64,000 bases of DNA. Source: Cohnella xylanilytica. GTDB taxonomy: Bacteria; Bacillota; Bacilli; Paenibacillales; Paenibacillaceae. Location of the stretch: NCBI RefSeq assembly GCF_014212175.1, contig NZ_JACJVR010000038.1, positions 1-64,000 of the forward strand. The letters run 5' to 3'. The notes beneath the pieces were generated by a model that saw nothing but the letters and a program-made list of their open reading frames with translations, was not told where the DNA came from and made no database searches. Position 1 is the stretch's first letter; the number at the start of each line of letters is the position of its first letter. Of this stretch, positions 16,462-24,444 are shown in pieces. The translations under genes were made by a program, and so were the position numbers.

Positions 16462-17445
16462 CTAGAAGAGTGCCGTATCGCGATTGAGTCTGCGAGCCAG
16501 GCTGTTGGCTCCGATGACGAGGAAGAAGCCGACCACCGATTGGTAGAAGTTCGCCGCGGACGACATTCCCAGGTCGTTGAGCTGGATCAAGCCCCTGTAC
16601 ACATACGTATCGATGACGTCCGTCGTCGATCGCAGCGCTCCGGAGTCGAGCGTGACGTGGTAAAACAAGCCGAAGTCGGAGCGGAAGATGCCTCCCAGGT
16701 TCAGAATCGTCAGGATGACCATCACGGGAGTCAGGAGCGGAAGAGTGATGCGAACGATCTGCTGCCATTTGCCGGCTCCGTCCATAACCGCGGCCTCATA
16801 CAGCTCCTCGCTGATTCCGGTAATGGCCGCCAGGTAGATGACGCTGCCGATGCCGACGGAGTGCCACATCTTCGTGAGCCATAAAATATACGGCCATGCC
16901 TGAGGGTGCATGTAGGCGTTGACGTCCGAATACCCGAATAGGGGCAGCACATGCTTGACCAGGAAGCCGTACTCCGGATGAAGGAACGCATAGACGATGT
17001 AGCTGACGACGACCATAGACAGGAAGTTCGGCATGATCATGACCGTCTGGTAGAACCGCGAAGCGAGCCTGCTGCGCACTTCGTTGACGGCTATGGCCAC
17101 GGCGACCGATAGAATCAAGCCCGTTACAATAAACGCGGCGTTGTAGGAGATCGTATTGACGGTGACTCGCCAGGCGTCGGAAGTGGCGAAGAGGAAGCGG
17201 AAGTTGCTCCATCCCGCCCACGGACTGCCCAGAATGCCGTCGACGTAGTTGATATTCTTGAAGGCGATGAAGATGCCGAACATCGGAATATAGCAATTGA
17301 TGAAGAATACGGCGGCCGGCGGCAGCAGCATTAACAGCAGCACCCGATACTTCACGACGTTGCGTCCCAGTCGGACCATGCCGCTCGTCCGCCGCGGACT
17401 TGCAGGCTTGTTGGATGATGATATTGCGGTCGATCGAATCCCCAT
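16462..17445 (-). CDS. Carbohydrate ABC permease, LplB type
   Basis: A 327-residue permease subunit with six membrane helices, the IPMFGIFIAFKNINYVDGI stretch after TM1 typical of LplB, and an EAA loop YEAAVMDGAGKWQQIVRITL. The ATG at 17445 is preceded by AGCGAGG at good spacing; a longer frame to 17484 runs over the predicted promoter. It is the first gene of the operon that continues to the YesN gene at 10418, and it sits behind a strong -10 box and a phased repeat array. Confidence 0.9.
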   Translation of the reverse strand: MGIRSTAISSSNKPASPRRTSGMVRLGRNVVKYRVLLLMLLPPAAVFFINCYIPMFGIFIAFKNINYVDGILGSPWAGWSNFRFLFATSDAWRVTVNTISYNAAFIVTGLILSVAVAIAVNEVRSRLASRFYQTVMIMPNFLSMVVVSYIVYAFLHPEYGFLVKHVLPLFGYSDVNAYMHPQAWPYILWLTKMWHSVGIGSVIYLAAITGISEELYEAAVMDGAGKWQQIVRITLPLLTPVMVILTILNLGGIFRSDFGLFYHVTLDSGALRSTTDVIDTYVYRGLIQLNDLGMSSAANFYQSVVGFFLVIGANSLARRLNRDTALF

Positions 17446-17482
17446 GCCTCTAACCTCGCTCGTTGTTCGATAGGATAGGTTC

Positions 17483-17488
17483 ATTATA
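17483..17488 (-). promoter_or_regulatory. -10 box of the xylan transporter operon
   Basis: A perfect TATAAT on the minus strand 38 bases before the permease start. No convincing -35 is present, which fits activation by a regulator bound to the repeats at 17552-17589. Confidence 0.5.
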
Positions 17489-17551
17489 CGAAGGAGGATA
17501 CCGGATTCTCTCTCTCGGAGATGACCTTCTTTATTCGGAAGTTACTTCTTG

Positions 17552-17589
17552 CGGAATGCTTCGGAATAGCTTCGGAATAGCCCCGGAAT
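17552..17589. promoter_or_regulatory. Phased CGGAAT repeat array, candidate regulator binding site
   Basis: CGGAAT begins at 17552, 17562, 17573 and 17584, that is every 10-11 bases or one helical turn, within the longer unit CTTCGGAATAG. A partial copy (TTCGGAA) lies at 17535. The array is about 65-100 bases upstream of the -10 box. The related CGCTTCGGAACAAC occurs in the xylanase/AraC intergenic region at 21671. Confidence 0.5.
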
Positions 17590-17648
17590 GCGCCGTCATA
17601 TCCGGAGTGCCCCCTTCGTCCGCTGGAATGGCTGTGGTCCATAAGAGA

Positions 17649-17686
17649 AGGCCCGCTCCGAGAATGAAGCCGCTCGAAGTGGGCCT
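17649..17686 (-). terminator. Terminator after the CE1 esterase gene
   Basis: Stem AGGCCCGCT / AGTGGGCCT (one G-T pair), about 60 bases past the esterase stop codon, separating the xylanase-esterase operon from the transporter operon. Confidence 0.6.
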
Positions 17687-17745
17687 GCCTTAAGCCAACT
17701 AGCCATCTAGCGATCTAGCCATCTAACCATCTACCGATACAAGGT

Positions 17746-18840
17746 TTAATGCCGTTCTACGGGTCCGATATCGAGAACCAGGCCGACTCGCCTCCGCTTC
17801 CCCGACTCGACCCCGTTCCGGAACGCCAACCGGACGAAGTTATAGGCGCCGTGGTTCCATACTTGAAAGTCGTGGTTCCCGTCCGTCAGCAGGACTTGAT
17901 AAAAGTCGCCCAGGGAATCGCCCGCCGCCTCCGCGAGGCCTTCGATCGAGCCGGCGTAGCTGCCGACGGCGATGCCGTCCGCGTCTCCGCAAGTCATATA
18001 GAGGAGCTCCAGCTTGCGGTCGCCGGACGCGAGACCGGAGCCCAGCACATGGCCGGCGCTCGAGGTAGGGGCATTCGAGAAGGCGCCGACATAGGCGAAC
18101 AAATCCGCCATTCCGGGCGCGCGCACCGTCGGAGCCAGCCCGTTCTTCCAGCCGCTCGGCGCTCCGGCGAATTCAGCCGCGTCGCACCGGTAGCCGCCGA
18201 GAATCAAATTAAGCGACTGCATGCCGCCCATGGAGAGGCCGGCGACGGCTCTATGCTTCCGGTTAGATTCGATTCCCTCCGGAGACGCATCCTTGATATC
18301 GGCATAAGTGCGGTAATTGGCTTCGATGAAGGGGATCAAGTCGTATCTGAATTCATAGTCGAAATAATAAAATCCGAGCATGTGGGTGCCCGCGGCGTTA
18401 AACGTACGATCCTCCCAGTCATGGGCGCTTCTTCCGTTGGGGAATACGACGATGAGCGGCTCGATGTCGCCGTTCGCGATCAGGTTATCCAGAATATGGG
18501 CCAGAACAAAGCTCCCGTCCGCCGTCCCGCTCCCGTGCAGCCACTCGTTCTCGTCTCCTCCTACTCCGTGGAGAAGATACAACGTGTCGTATCGGGTATG
18601 CGAGTCGTTCTCGTCATAGCCGGCGGGGACGTAGATCTTGCACGTCTTGCGAATGGCGGCTCCCTCGATCGTCTCTCTGCCGGCCTCGCCGGAATCGATA
18701 TTCCGATCCGTCGCCAGCCGCCTGGATGAGTGGATATAGTTCCGGACCGTATAGGCGACCTCGCGAATCGTCCCCCGACGCCCCTCCGGCGCCGCCCGCT
18801 TGTACTCCTCCGGTATGGCCGTCACAGTCGCGTTCTTCAT
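17746..18840 (-). CDS. CE1-type esterase (putative feruloyl/acetyl xylan esterase)
   Basis: A 364-residue alpha/beta hydrolase of the Esterase D / XynZ-like group. The sequence YLLHGVGGDENEW (oxyanion region), nucleophile S203 in GLSMGG, an acid candidate in CGDADG (about 285-287) and H323 in DGNHDFQVW complete the triad. No signal peptide is seen, so it should act in the cytoplasm on imported, esterified xylo-oligosaccharides. The start ATG 18840 has GAGAGGAG upstream. It follows the SGNH esterase gene, and a terminator lies downstream. Feruloyl versus acetyl specificity cannot be told by eye. Confidence 0.85.
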   Translation of the reverse strand: MKNATVTAIPEEYKRAAPEGRRGTIREVAYTVRNYIHSSRRLATDRNIDSGEAGRETIEGAAIRKTCKIYVPAGYDENDSHTRYDTLYLLHGVGGDENEWLHGSGTADGSFVLAHILDNLIANGDIEPLIVVFPNGRSAHDWEDRTFNAAGTHMLGFYYFDYEFRYDLIPFIEANYRTYADIKDASPEGIESNRKHRAVAGLSMGGMQSLNLILGGYRCDAAEFAGAPSGWKNGLAPTVRAPGMADLFAYVGAFSNAPTSSAGHVLGSGLASGDRKLELLYMTCGDADGIAVGSYAGSIEGLAEAAGDSLGDFYQVLLTDGNHDFQVWNHGAYNFVRLAFRNGVESGKRRRVGLVLDIGPVERH

Positions 18841-20207
18841 GGTCGTCGATCTCCTCTCGATCGTAATCTCGGAACGAGCCGAATGCCCGAAACGAGCCGA
18901 AGGTCGGCAGCTTCTTCACGGCACGTAACCGAAGCCCAGGATCGTAAACCGCTTGTCCTCTTGGCCCGCGCCATGCGAATCTCGACCGTATGCTCCTCGG
19001 CGACCGGCTCGTTGTATAGAAGGACGGCGTTGCAATGCGTCCAGTTCACTTCGTGCGGATCGGCGGTCTTCGCGAGGCGTCCGTCTACTCTTATATCCGC
19101 GCTTCCGAAGTCGTCGCGGCCGGAATCCTTGAAGACCAGAATCAGCCGCTTGCTGCGGATCGTCATCCGGAAGGCCCTGTCTCCCGACCCGGGCGCATGC
19201 ATCCAGTTGTAGGGGAAAAGAGGCGTCGCATACGCGCGATCGTCCATCTCCGCCATCTGCACATCGGCATCGGTATCCGCGAAACCGCCTTCCTCGACGC
19301 GGGCGATTCCTTCGGCGTTCCTCCGATCCAGCAGCCGCGTATCGACGAAGTCGTCGCCGATGACCGGCGGCTTGCCGGTCGCGATGTCCTCCCCGTCCGG
19401 AGCGGACCGGTCGGCGGCGTCGAACAGCCAGGCGAGGCAGTCGGCCATAACCGTATGCCCCGCGTTCGTCGGATGATAGATGTCGTAGAAAAATTGACGT
19501 CTGGAGATGACGTTGCCTTCGGCCTTGCTTCGTCTGAATTGCTCGACCACGGCATCCTTCACGCTGACCATGGGCAGATCGTAATGCCAGCCGACGGGAG
19601 CCAGCCGATCCTGAAGGTTCCAGTCGTTCTCGAACACGCTGAACAGCAGGACGACGGCAGGCTTGTTCGGAGCGTTCAGAGCCTTGAGGACAAGGCTCTC
19701 GTAGCAGTTGCCCTTCGTCTCGTCTCCCGCGTCGTTGACGGCGAACTCCACGACCAGGATGTCCGGTTCGGCCGTCCCGTCCCGGAGAACGTCCCGCTCG
19801 TAGCGGACGATGCCCAACTCGGACGGGGTTCCGCCGACGCCGGCTTTGATCAGGCGAACCGAGTCTCCTCCGTCTTGACCGAACTTCTTCTTGAACAAGG
19901 AATACGATTGATACGCGTAACAATTCGTCGGAAGCGGCACCGCTCCGGCTCCGTGGGTGATCGAGCCGCCGATAAAGGCGATCGTGACGGGTTCGCCTCT
20001 CCTCGCTTTGTCGATGGCGGCCTTCAGCCTCTTCGTATTGCCCTTGTTCAGCAGAGACTTGGCGATCATCTCCCGGTAAGCCTGCGATTCGAAGTCGACC
20101 GGAGGCTCGAGCTCGGCTTCGGCGCTTCGTCGGGCCGCCGCGTCTCGAGGCGCGGACGGGCCTTCGGCACCGGGTTCGTGCAGGTTCCGCGAGAGCGGGT
20201 CGGTCAT
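18837..20207 (-). CDS. SGNH/GDSL esterase (deacetylase), C-terminus probably frameshifted
   Basis: A two-domain SGNH hydrolase of the kind that deacetylates plant glycans. Block I is FIGGSITHGAGA (nucleophile Ser), then VEFAVND (Asn/Asp block) and the Asp-x-x-His block DIYHPTNAGH; a C-terminal jelly-roll domain follows. The start is ATG 20207 with AGGAGAGGAG upstream. After VEIRMA (near 18970) the frame turns into basic, unstructured residues to a stop at 18837, while another frame reads GQEDKRFTILGFGYVP and stops at 18916, which is what I expect as the natural end of this family. A single indel in the GCGCGGGCC stretch would restore it. The four-base ATGA overlap with the next gene may therefore be accidental. 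Confidence 0.8.
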   Translation of the reverse strand: MTDPLSRNLHEPGAEGPSAPRDAAARRSAEAELEPPVDFESQAYREMIAKSLLNKGNTKRLKAAIDKARRGEPVTIAFIGGSITHGAGAVPLPTNCYAYQSYSLFKKKFGQDGGDSVRLIKAGVGGTPSELGIVRYERDVLRDGTAEPDILVVEFAVNDAGDETKGNCYESLVLKALNAPNKPAVVLLFSVFENDWNLQDRLAPVGWHYDLPMVSVKDAVVEQFRRSKAEGNVISRRQFFYDIYHPTNAGHTVMADCLAWLFDAADRSAPDGEDIATGKPPVIGDDFVDTRLLDRRNAEGIARVEEGGFADTDADVQMAEMDDRAYATPLFPYNWMHAPGSGDRAFRMTIRSKRLILVFKDSGRDDFGSADIRVDGRLAKTADPHEVNWTHCNAVLLYNEPVAEEHTVEIRMARAKRTSGLRSWASVTCREEAADLRLVSGIRLVPRLRSRGDRRP

Positions 20208-20236
20208 GAGGCATTCTCCTCTCCTTCTTCTTAGAT

Positions 20237-21505
20237 CTAAGCACCAAGCTTCGACGGGTCGACGATCGCCCAGAACGCCGGCTTCGCCTGGTAATTCTTG
20301 TCGAACAGGAGCGGAGCTTCCGTGCGCGTCACCGGGAAGGTGCTCAGCCACGTATGGTCGTCGGCGATGCCCCAGAACACGACGGCGCTGACGAGGCCCT
20401 TGTTCGCCTTGAGGGCGTCGAACAGCTCGCGGTAGCGTTCCGCCTGCCGCCTAAGCACGTCGGCCGGCACTTCGGCGCCGTAGTCGCTGCGGTCGTTCCA
20501 GGCGTAGAGGCTCATGTCCAGCTCCGTGATCTGATTGTCCAGGCCCAGCTCCCGGAACTTCTTCATCGACTCGACGATATTGTCGACGGAAGGCGAGGCG
20601 ATGCTGATGTGCGTCTGGTGGCCGATGCCGTCGATCGGCACGCCCTTGTCCAGCATCGTCTTCGCGAGCTCGTACAGCCGGTCGCGCTTCCTCGGATCGT
20701 CCGTCCCGTAATCGTTGATATAGAGCTTGATCCCCGGCCCTCCCGCTTCGCGCGCGGCGCGGAACACGGTCTCGATGAAGTCGGTGCCGGTTATCTTGTA
20801 CCAGTCGCTGCTCCGCATGCCGTCCGGCTCGGCCGGCTCGACGACCTCGTTCACGACGTCCCACGACCGGATGTCGTCCTTGTAGCGGCCGACGACCTCG
20901 CGCACGTAAGTATCCAACCGCTTCAGCAGAAGCTTCTTGTTCGCATCCCGTCTCTTCGGATCGGTCTCGTCCGCCATCGGCTTGCCCTCGGCGTCCAGGA
21001 AGAACCAGTCCGGCGTCTGATTGTGCCAGACGAGCGTATGGAATCGGACCTGCATCCGGTTCGCTCTCGCGAAGTTGACGATCTCGTCCGCCTGGTCCCA
21101 GCGGAAGCCGCCCTCCGTCGGCTGGATCGACGCCGGCTTCATCGCGTTCTCCGCGACGAGCAAGTTCGCGTGCTTCTTCAGCAGCTCGGCCGTCAGCCCG
21201 TTAAGCTGATTCGGCTCGACCGCGGCACCGATCGGGAAGAAGTCCTTGTACGTCTCCGCGAGAGACGGAATATCCGTCTGAACGGACGGCGCCGGCGAAG
21301 GCTTCACGCCGTTCTCTGCCGAAGCCGACGCGCCGCTGCCGGAAGCCGGATCCGACGCGGACGCGGTTCCGACGACCGATTCGAAGGTCGGCGAGCTCTC
21401 GCTTGGATTGACGCTGCGGCTGCCGGACCCATTCCCGTCGCAAGCGGCTATGGCCGAGATCAGCGCCAGGCTTGCTACTATCTCGATCCCCTTAAGTTTT
21501 TTCAC
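20237..21505 (-). CDS. Endo-1,4-beta-xylanase, GH10, lipoprotein
   Basis: A 422-residue surface xylanase cutting the xylan backbone. A short lipoprotein signal ends at AIAAC (Cys 22), then a Ser/Ala/Gly-rich linker of about 60 residues and a complete GH10 barrel. Hallmarks are TLVWHNQTPDWFF, the acid/base glutamate in WDVVNEV (about E220) and the nucleophile in ITELDMS (about E328). I choose GTG 21505 because AAGGAG lies six bases upstream and it gives a clean signal peptide; the frame also extends to ATG 21532. First gene of the xylanase-SGNH esterase-CE1 esterase operon, with a cre-like site in its upstream region. Confidence 0.92.
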   Translation of the reverse strand: MKKLKGIEIVASLALISAIAACDGNGSGSRSVNPSESSPTFESVVGTASASDPASGSGASASAENGVKPSPAPSVQTDIPSLAETYKDFFPIGAAVEPNQLNGLTAELLKKHANLLVAENAMKPASIQPTEGGFRWDQADEIVNFARANRMQVRFHTLVWHNQTPDWFFLDAEGKPMADETDPKRRDANKKLLLKRLDTYVREVVGRYKDDIRSWDVVNEVVEPAEPDGMRSSDWYKITGTDFIETVFRAAREAGGPGIKLYINDYGTDDPRKRDRLYELAKTMLDKGVPIDGIGHQTHISIASPSVDNIVESMKKFRELGLDNQITELDMSLYAWNDRSDYGAEVPADVLRRQAERYRELFDALKANKGLVSAVVFWGIADDHTWLSTFPVTRTEAPLLFDKNYQAKPAFWAIVDPSKLGA

Positions 21506-21689
21506 CGTAGGCTCCTTGGTTTTGGATTTCATCCTAAGTGTACCGCCTTCGGATCAACGAACAACCCGCCGCTCGATAGGTGTTTGACCTTATCATCTGC
21601 ACCCTCTCCGTTCGCCGGCCAAAGAGGTAAACGAATGCACCTTAGATGAAGAGATGCACATTGCCCATCCCGCTTCGGAACAACCATAA

Positions 21690-21703
21690 TGAAAGCGCAG
21701 TCA
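21690..21703. promoter_or_regulatory. cre-like site (CcpA) in the xylanase/AraC intergenic region
   Basis: TGAAAGCGCAGTCA matches the Bacillus cre consensus TGWAANCGNTNWCA at 13 of 14 positions. It lies between the divergent xylanase operon and the AraC-type regulator, so glucose-type catabolite repression of either is plausible. Confidence 0.55.
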
Positions 21704-21761
21704 TTCGTAGCCGGCTCGTCTTCTCCTGCCGGCCAATCAAGCAGAAAGCGAGGTAGCCGAT

Positions 21762-22514
21762 TTGTATAAGGTGTTGCATGTGGATTCGGACGCGTCTTCC
21801 AGGGAAGCCACGGAGAGGATGATCGACTGGGCACGACTGGGCCTCGACATTCAGGCGCATGCCTCCCATTCTGCCGAAGCCTGCGCTTTATTCGACAAGC
21901 AGCGTTTCTCCCTCGTCCTTATCAATATGAAGCACTCGCATGCCGAAGGGTTGAAGTTATGCGGGCAGATCCGGCAGAATAGCCAGGTGCCGATCATCCT
22001 CCTCGGCGGCAGTCCCGATTATGCGCTCGTCAAGCAAGCGTTGCTCTATCAAGTAAACGATTATTTGGCCGAGCCCGTCAAGAGCTCTCATCTATCGGAC
22101 AGCCTTCGCAATGTGATCGAACTGCTGAACCGGAGCGAACCTGTCGCGTCTCCGCAGACGGCGCCGTCCCAAGAACGCTCGAAGCCGTCGCCGGTCGTCG
22201 AGATCGTGATGAGATACGTTCAGGCGGAGCTGCATCAAAACATAACTTTGAAAAAAATATCCGACGCCTTGCATTTCAATTGCGCTTATTTGGGTCGGAA
22301 GTTTAAAAATGAAGAGAACATGTCCTTCAACGAGTATTTGCTTCAGCAGCGAATGGAAAAGGCGAAGCGGCTGCTCGAACAGACGGATATGCGAATCTAC
22401 GAGATTGCGAACGAAGTCGGCTATACGGAGATCGATTGGTTCTATAAGAAGTTCAAGGAATACACCGGAATCAGCGCGAACGAGTATCGCAAGAAGCAGG
22501 TCGTCGCCCGATAA
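21762..22514 (+). CDS. AraC-type response regulator with degenerate receiver
   Basis: A 250-residue regulator: receiver-like domain (1-115) joined by a short linker to two AraC helix-turn-helices (about 145-245, with ISDALHFNCAYLGRKFKNEE and NEVGYTEIDWFYKKFKEYTG). The receiver has lost its chemistry: the phosphoacceptor Asp position is N55 (LVLINMKHS), the conserved Lys-Pro is Glu-Pro (LAEPVK), and no Thr/Ser follows beta-4 (IILLGG). It lacks the ~300-residue middle part of YesN proteins and has no kinase neighbour. Start TTG 21762 with GCGAGG upstream. Divergent from the xylanase operon, which it probably controls without phosphorylation. Confidence 0.87.
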   Translation: MYKVLHVDSDASSREATERMIDWARLGLDIQAHASHSAEACALFDKQRFSLVLINMKHSHAEGLKLCGQIRQNSQVPIILLGGSPDYALVKQALLYQVNDYLAEPVKSSHLSDSLRNVIELLNRSEPVASPQTAPSQERSKPSPVVEIVMRYVQAELHQNITLKKISDALHFNCAYLGRKFKNEENMSFNEYLLQQRMEKAKRLLEQTDMRIYEIANEVGYTEIDWFYKKFKEYTGISANEYRKKQVVAR

Positions 22515-22575
22515 ATCGGCAAACAAATTCATAGATCGTACTGTGCAGAATCGGAATGCAGGCGGTTTAGCGCGT

Positions 22576-22749
22576 GTGTGATTTTTCGTATAAAATCGTC
22601 GAAATAATCATAAACAGAGGAAATTTGTATGATTTCTCATATAAAACGTAAGCAACGCACCGCCATAAGGTAGAACTTGTATGGTTTTTCACACAAACCA
22701 AACTGCGTACTTTCTTAACCAGCGAATTTTATACGATTTTTCATACACA
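22576..22749. repeat. Four regularly spaced short palindromic repeats
   Basis: Related ~21-bp units with core TATGA-TTTTT-TCATA occur at about 22576, 22626, 22679 and 22729, so every 50-53 bases (five helical turns): GTGTGATTTTTCGTATAAA, TGTATGATTTCTCATATAAA, TGTATGGTTTTTCACACAAA, TATACGATTTTTCATACACAA. Each is a weak dyad. They lie after the AraC-type gene and before a bidirectional terminator, between two convergent genes, in a 359-base stretch with no gene. Confidence 0.6.
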
Positions 22750-22810
22750 AGTACGAATCGAAATATCCCGGGATAAGTTTTCGTTAGTGAATTAGACATT
22801 CGCAGAAAAA

Positions 22811-22851
22811 AGCAGCGCAAGGGAGATTATCATCCTCATCCTTGCGCTGCT
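22811..22851. terminator. Strong bidirectional terminator
   Basis: Perfect 12-bp stem AGCAGCGCAAGG / CCTTGCGCTGCT with A's before and TTTGCTTTT after it, so it carries a U-run in both directions. It closes the AraC-type regulator transcript and the large minus-strand operon ending at 22874. Confidence 0.85.
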
Positions 22852-22873
22852 TTTGCTTTTATGCCCAAGCCTC

Positions 22874-24295
22874 TTACTCTCCGTGCGTATCCCCCGCATT
22901 ATCGTCAAGGGCCTTCTGGAAGACGTTCTTGTGCGCCGCTATCGCCGCTGCCGGCGATTTTTTCTGCGTCGTCAATTCATCCAGCATCGCGTAGAAGTCA
23001 TCGCCGTAGACCGACATTAGCAATGGATAGTTCAGAACGCTCAGATTCTTGGAAGCTTCGATCGCCGTATCGATGTCCTGCTGGTTCGTGTACTCCTTCT
23101 CCAGCCAGTTCTGGCCCGGGTATTCCTCGTCCGACGGCACGTCGTAGATCTTCCGAACCAAGTACAGAACGATCTCGGGGTCCTTGACTCCCTTCGGAAT
23201 GGTCCAGAAATTCTCTCCGCTGTCGTTCGAATAGAACTTGGTGGCGGAAGGGCCCATCGGGTACGGAACGAAGCCCAGGTCGATGTCGGGCATCTTCTGC
23301 TTCATGTCCGGGACCTGCCAGTTGGCGATATCCATCATCAGCACGTTGCCCTTCTGGAAGGCCGGAGTCGGCGCTTGCCAGTCTTTGGCGACGCCCTTCG
23401 GGATAAAGGTCGAGTTCGCGACGTCTTGCGCGTATTGCATCGCTTCGAGGGTCTTCGGATCGTCAAGCGTCTGCTTGTTGGCCTCCAGATCGATCAGGTC
23501 GGCTCCGTTGGACAGGAGGGCGTTATCCAGAATGCTGCCGTTCCAGGAAGCGAGTCCGTACGAATTGCCCTGCGTCGCTTCCGCGGCGACCTTCTTGAAC
23601 GTATCCCAATTCCAGGTCCCTTCTTTGACGTATTCCTGCAGGTCCTTCATGTTCAGCTTCTGAAGCAGCGTGCGGTTGTAGAGAATGCCGGTATAGGTGA
23701 AGACATGGCCCGGATTGAAGCCGTACAGCTTGCCGTTGTAGGTCGACAGCTTGTTGATGATTTCGTCGTTATAGGTTTGCTTGTCGATGCCGGCCGATTC
23801 CATCAGATCATCGAGCGGCTGGAGGATGGACTTCTTGATCATGCCCGGATAGATCCAGCTGGCCTGCAGGCGAACGACATCGGCGAAGGGCTGCCCCGCC
23901 AGCGCGGAGCTGACCGTCTTGTCGGCGATTTGGGCGTAGTCCACTTGCATGAACTTCAATTTGAAATTGTACATTTTCTCGTAATCGGCTATGTTCTTCA
24001 AAATCTGCTTCTCCGATTCCGTCTCCCCCTTCGGCGTCGGATCCCACCAGGAAGCGATCGTAATCGTGCGGCCGCCGAGATCGAACTCCTTCTCGTCGGA
24101 GCTGGCGGAAGGCGAAGGCTCGGAACTCCCGCCGGCCGAGGCGGACGCATCGGCGCTCGGGCTCGAGCTCGGGCTGGCGCTCGGACTGGCGCTTGGGCTG
24201 GCGGAATTGCCTCCGCCGCCTCCCGAGCAGGCCGTCAACGAGACGGCGAAAGCGGCGGTTAAGCCTAGCAGAAGCATTTTCTTGGTCCTGTTCAA
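22874..24295 (-). CDS. ABC transporter solute-binding lipoprotein, MalE-like
   Basis: A 473-residue family 1 extracellular binding protein. Lipobox SLTAC puts the lipid cysteine at residue 23, followed by a striking Ser/Ala/Pro tether of about 45 residues. TTG 24295 is the start: GGGGAGG lies eight bases upstream, and the longer frame to 24406 has none. The mature part has the normal binding-protein pattern (DIANWQVPDMKQKMPDIDLG, ENFWTIPKG). Last gene of the nine-gene operon, partner of the permease pair at 24445-26444. A 149-base leader with its own TATAAT suggests extra transcription. Ligand unknown. Confidence 0.9.
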   Translation of the reverse strand: MNRTKKMLLLGLTAAFAVSLTACSGGGGGNSASPSASPSASPSSSPSADASASAGGSSEPSPSASSDEKEFDLGGRTITIASWWDPTPKGETESEKQILKNIADYEKMYNFKLKFMQVDYAQIADKTVSSALAGQPFADVVRLQASWIYPGMIKKSILQPLDDLMESAGIDKQTYNDEIINKLSTYNGKLYGFNPGHVFTYTGILYNRTLLQKLNMKDLQEYVKEGTWNWDTFKKVAAEATQGNSYGLASWNGSILDNALLSNGADLIDLEANKQTLDDPKTLEAMQYAQDVANSTFIPKGVAKDWQAPTPAFQKGNVLMMDIANWQVPDMKQKMPDIDLGFVPYPMGPSATKFYSNDSGENFWTIPKGVKDPEIVLYLVRKIYDVPSDEEYPGQNWLEKEYTNQQDIDTAIEASKNLSVLNYPLLMSVYGDDFYAMLDELTTQKKSPAAAIAAHKNVFQKALDDNAGDTHGE

Positions 24296-24384
24296 CTGGT
24301 ATTCCTCCCCTTGTTCTAGGTACCTGATCGCGCAAATCTTGTCATTGCTTGGGTTCATCGTTATTGTAGTGCGCCATGGAAGCG

Positions 24385-24426
24385 CCAACAATCCGAGAGA
24401 ATGCACTTTTAGCCTTAGCGATTATA
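24385..24426 (-). promoter_or_regulatory. Internal promoter candidate with shared leader 16-mer
   Basis: Between permease and binding-protein genes, TATAAT lies at 24426-24421 (minus strand) followed by TCTCTCGGATTGTTGG at 24400-24385. The same 16 bases directly follow a TATAAT in front of the operon's first gene (35979-35964), in the same orientation. Confidence 0.4.
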
Positions 24427-24444
24427 CTGTTCTGCGACCGCGAA

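Noticed and set aside
18916-20247. 443-codon minus-strand frame overlapping the SGNH esterase
   Set aside because: Arg-rich shadow for most of its length; only its last ~16 codons look genuine, and these I interpret as the frameshifted end of the esterase.
22576-22749. Possible miniature CRISPR array
   Set aside because: Repeats are short, diverged and AT-rich, only four in number, and no cas genes are nearby; better explained as spaced palindromic elements.
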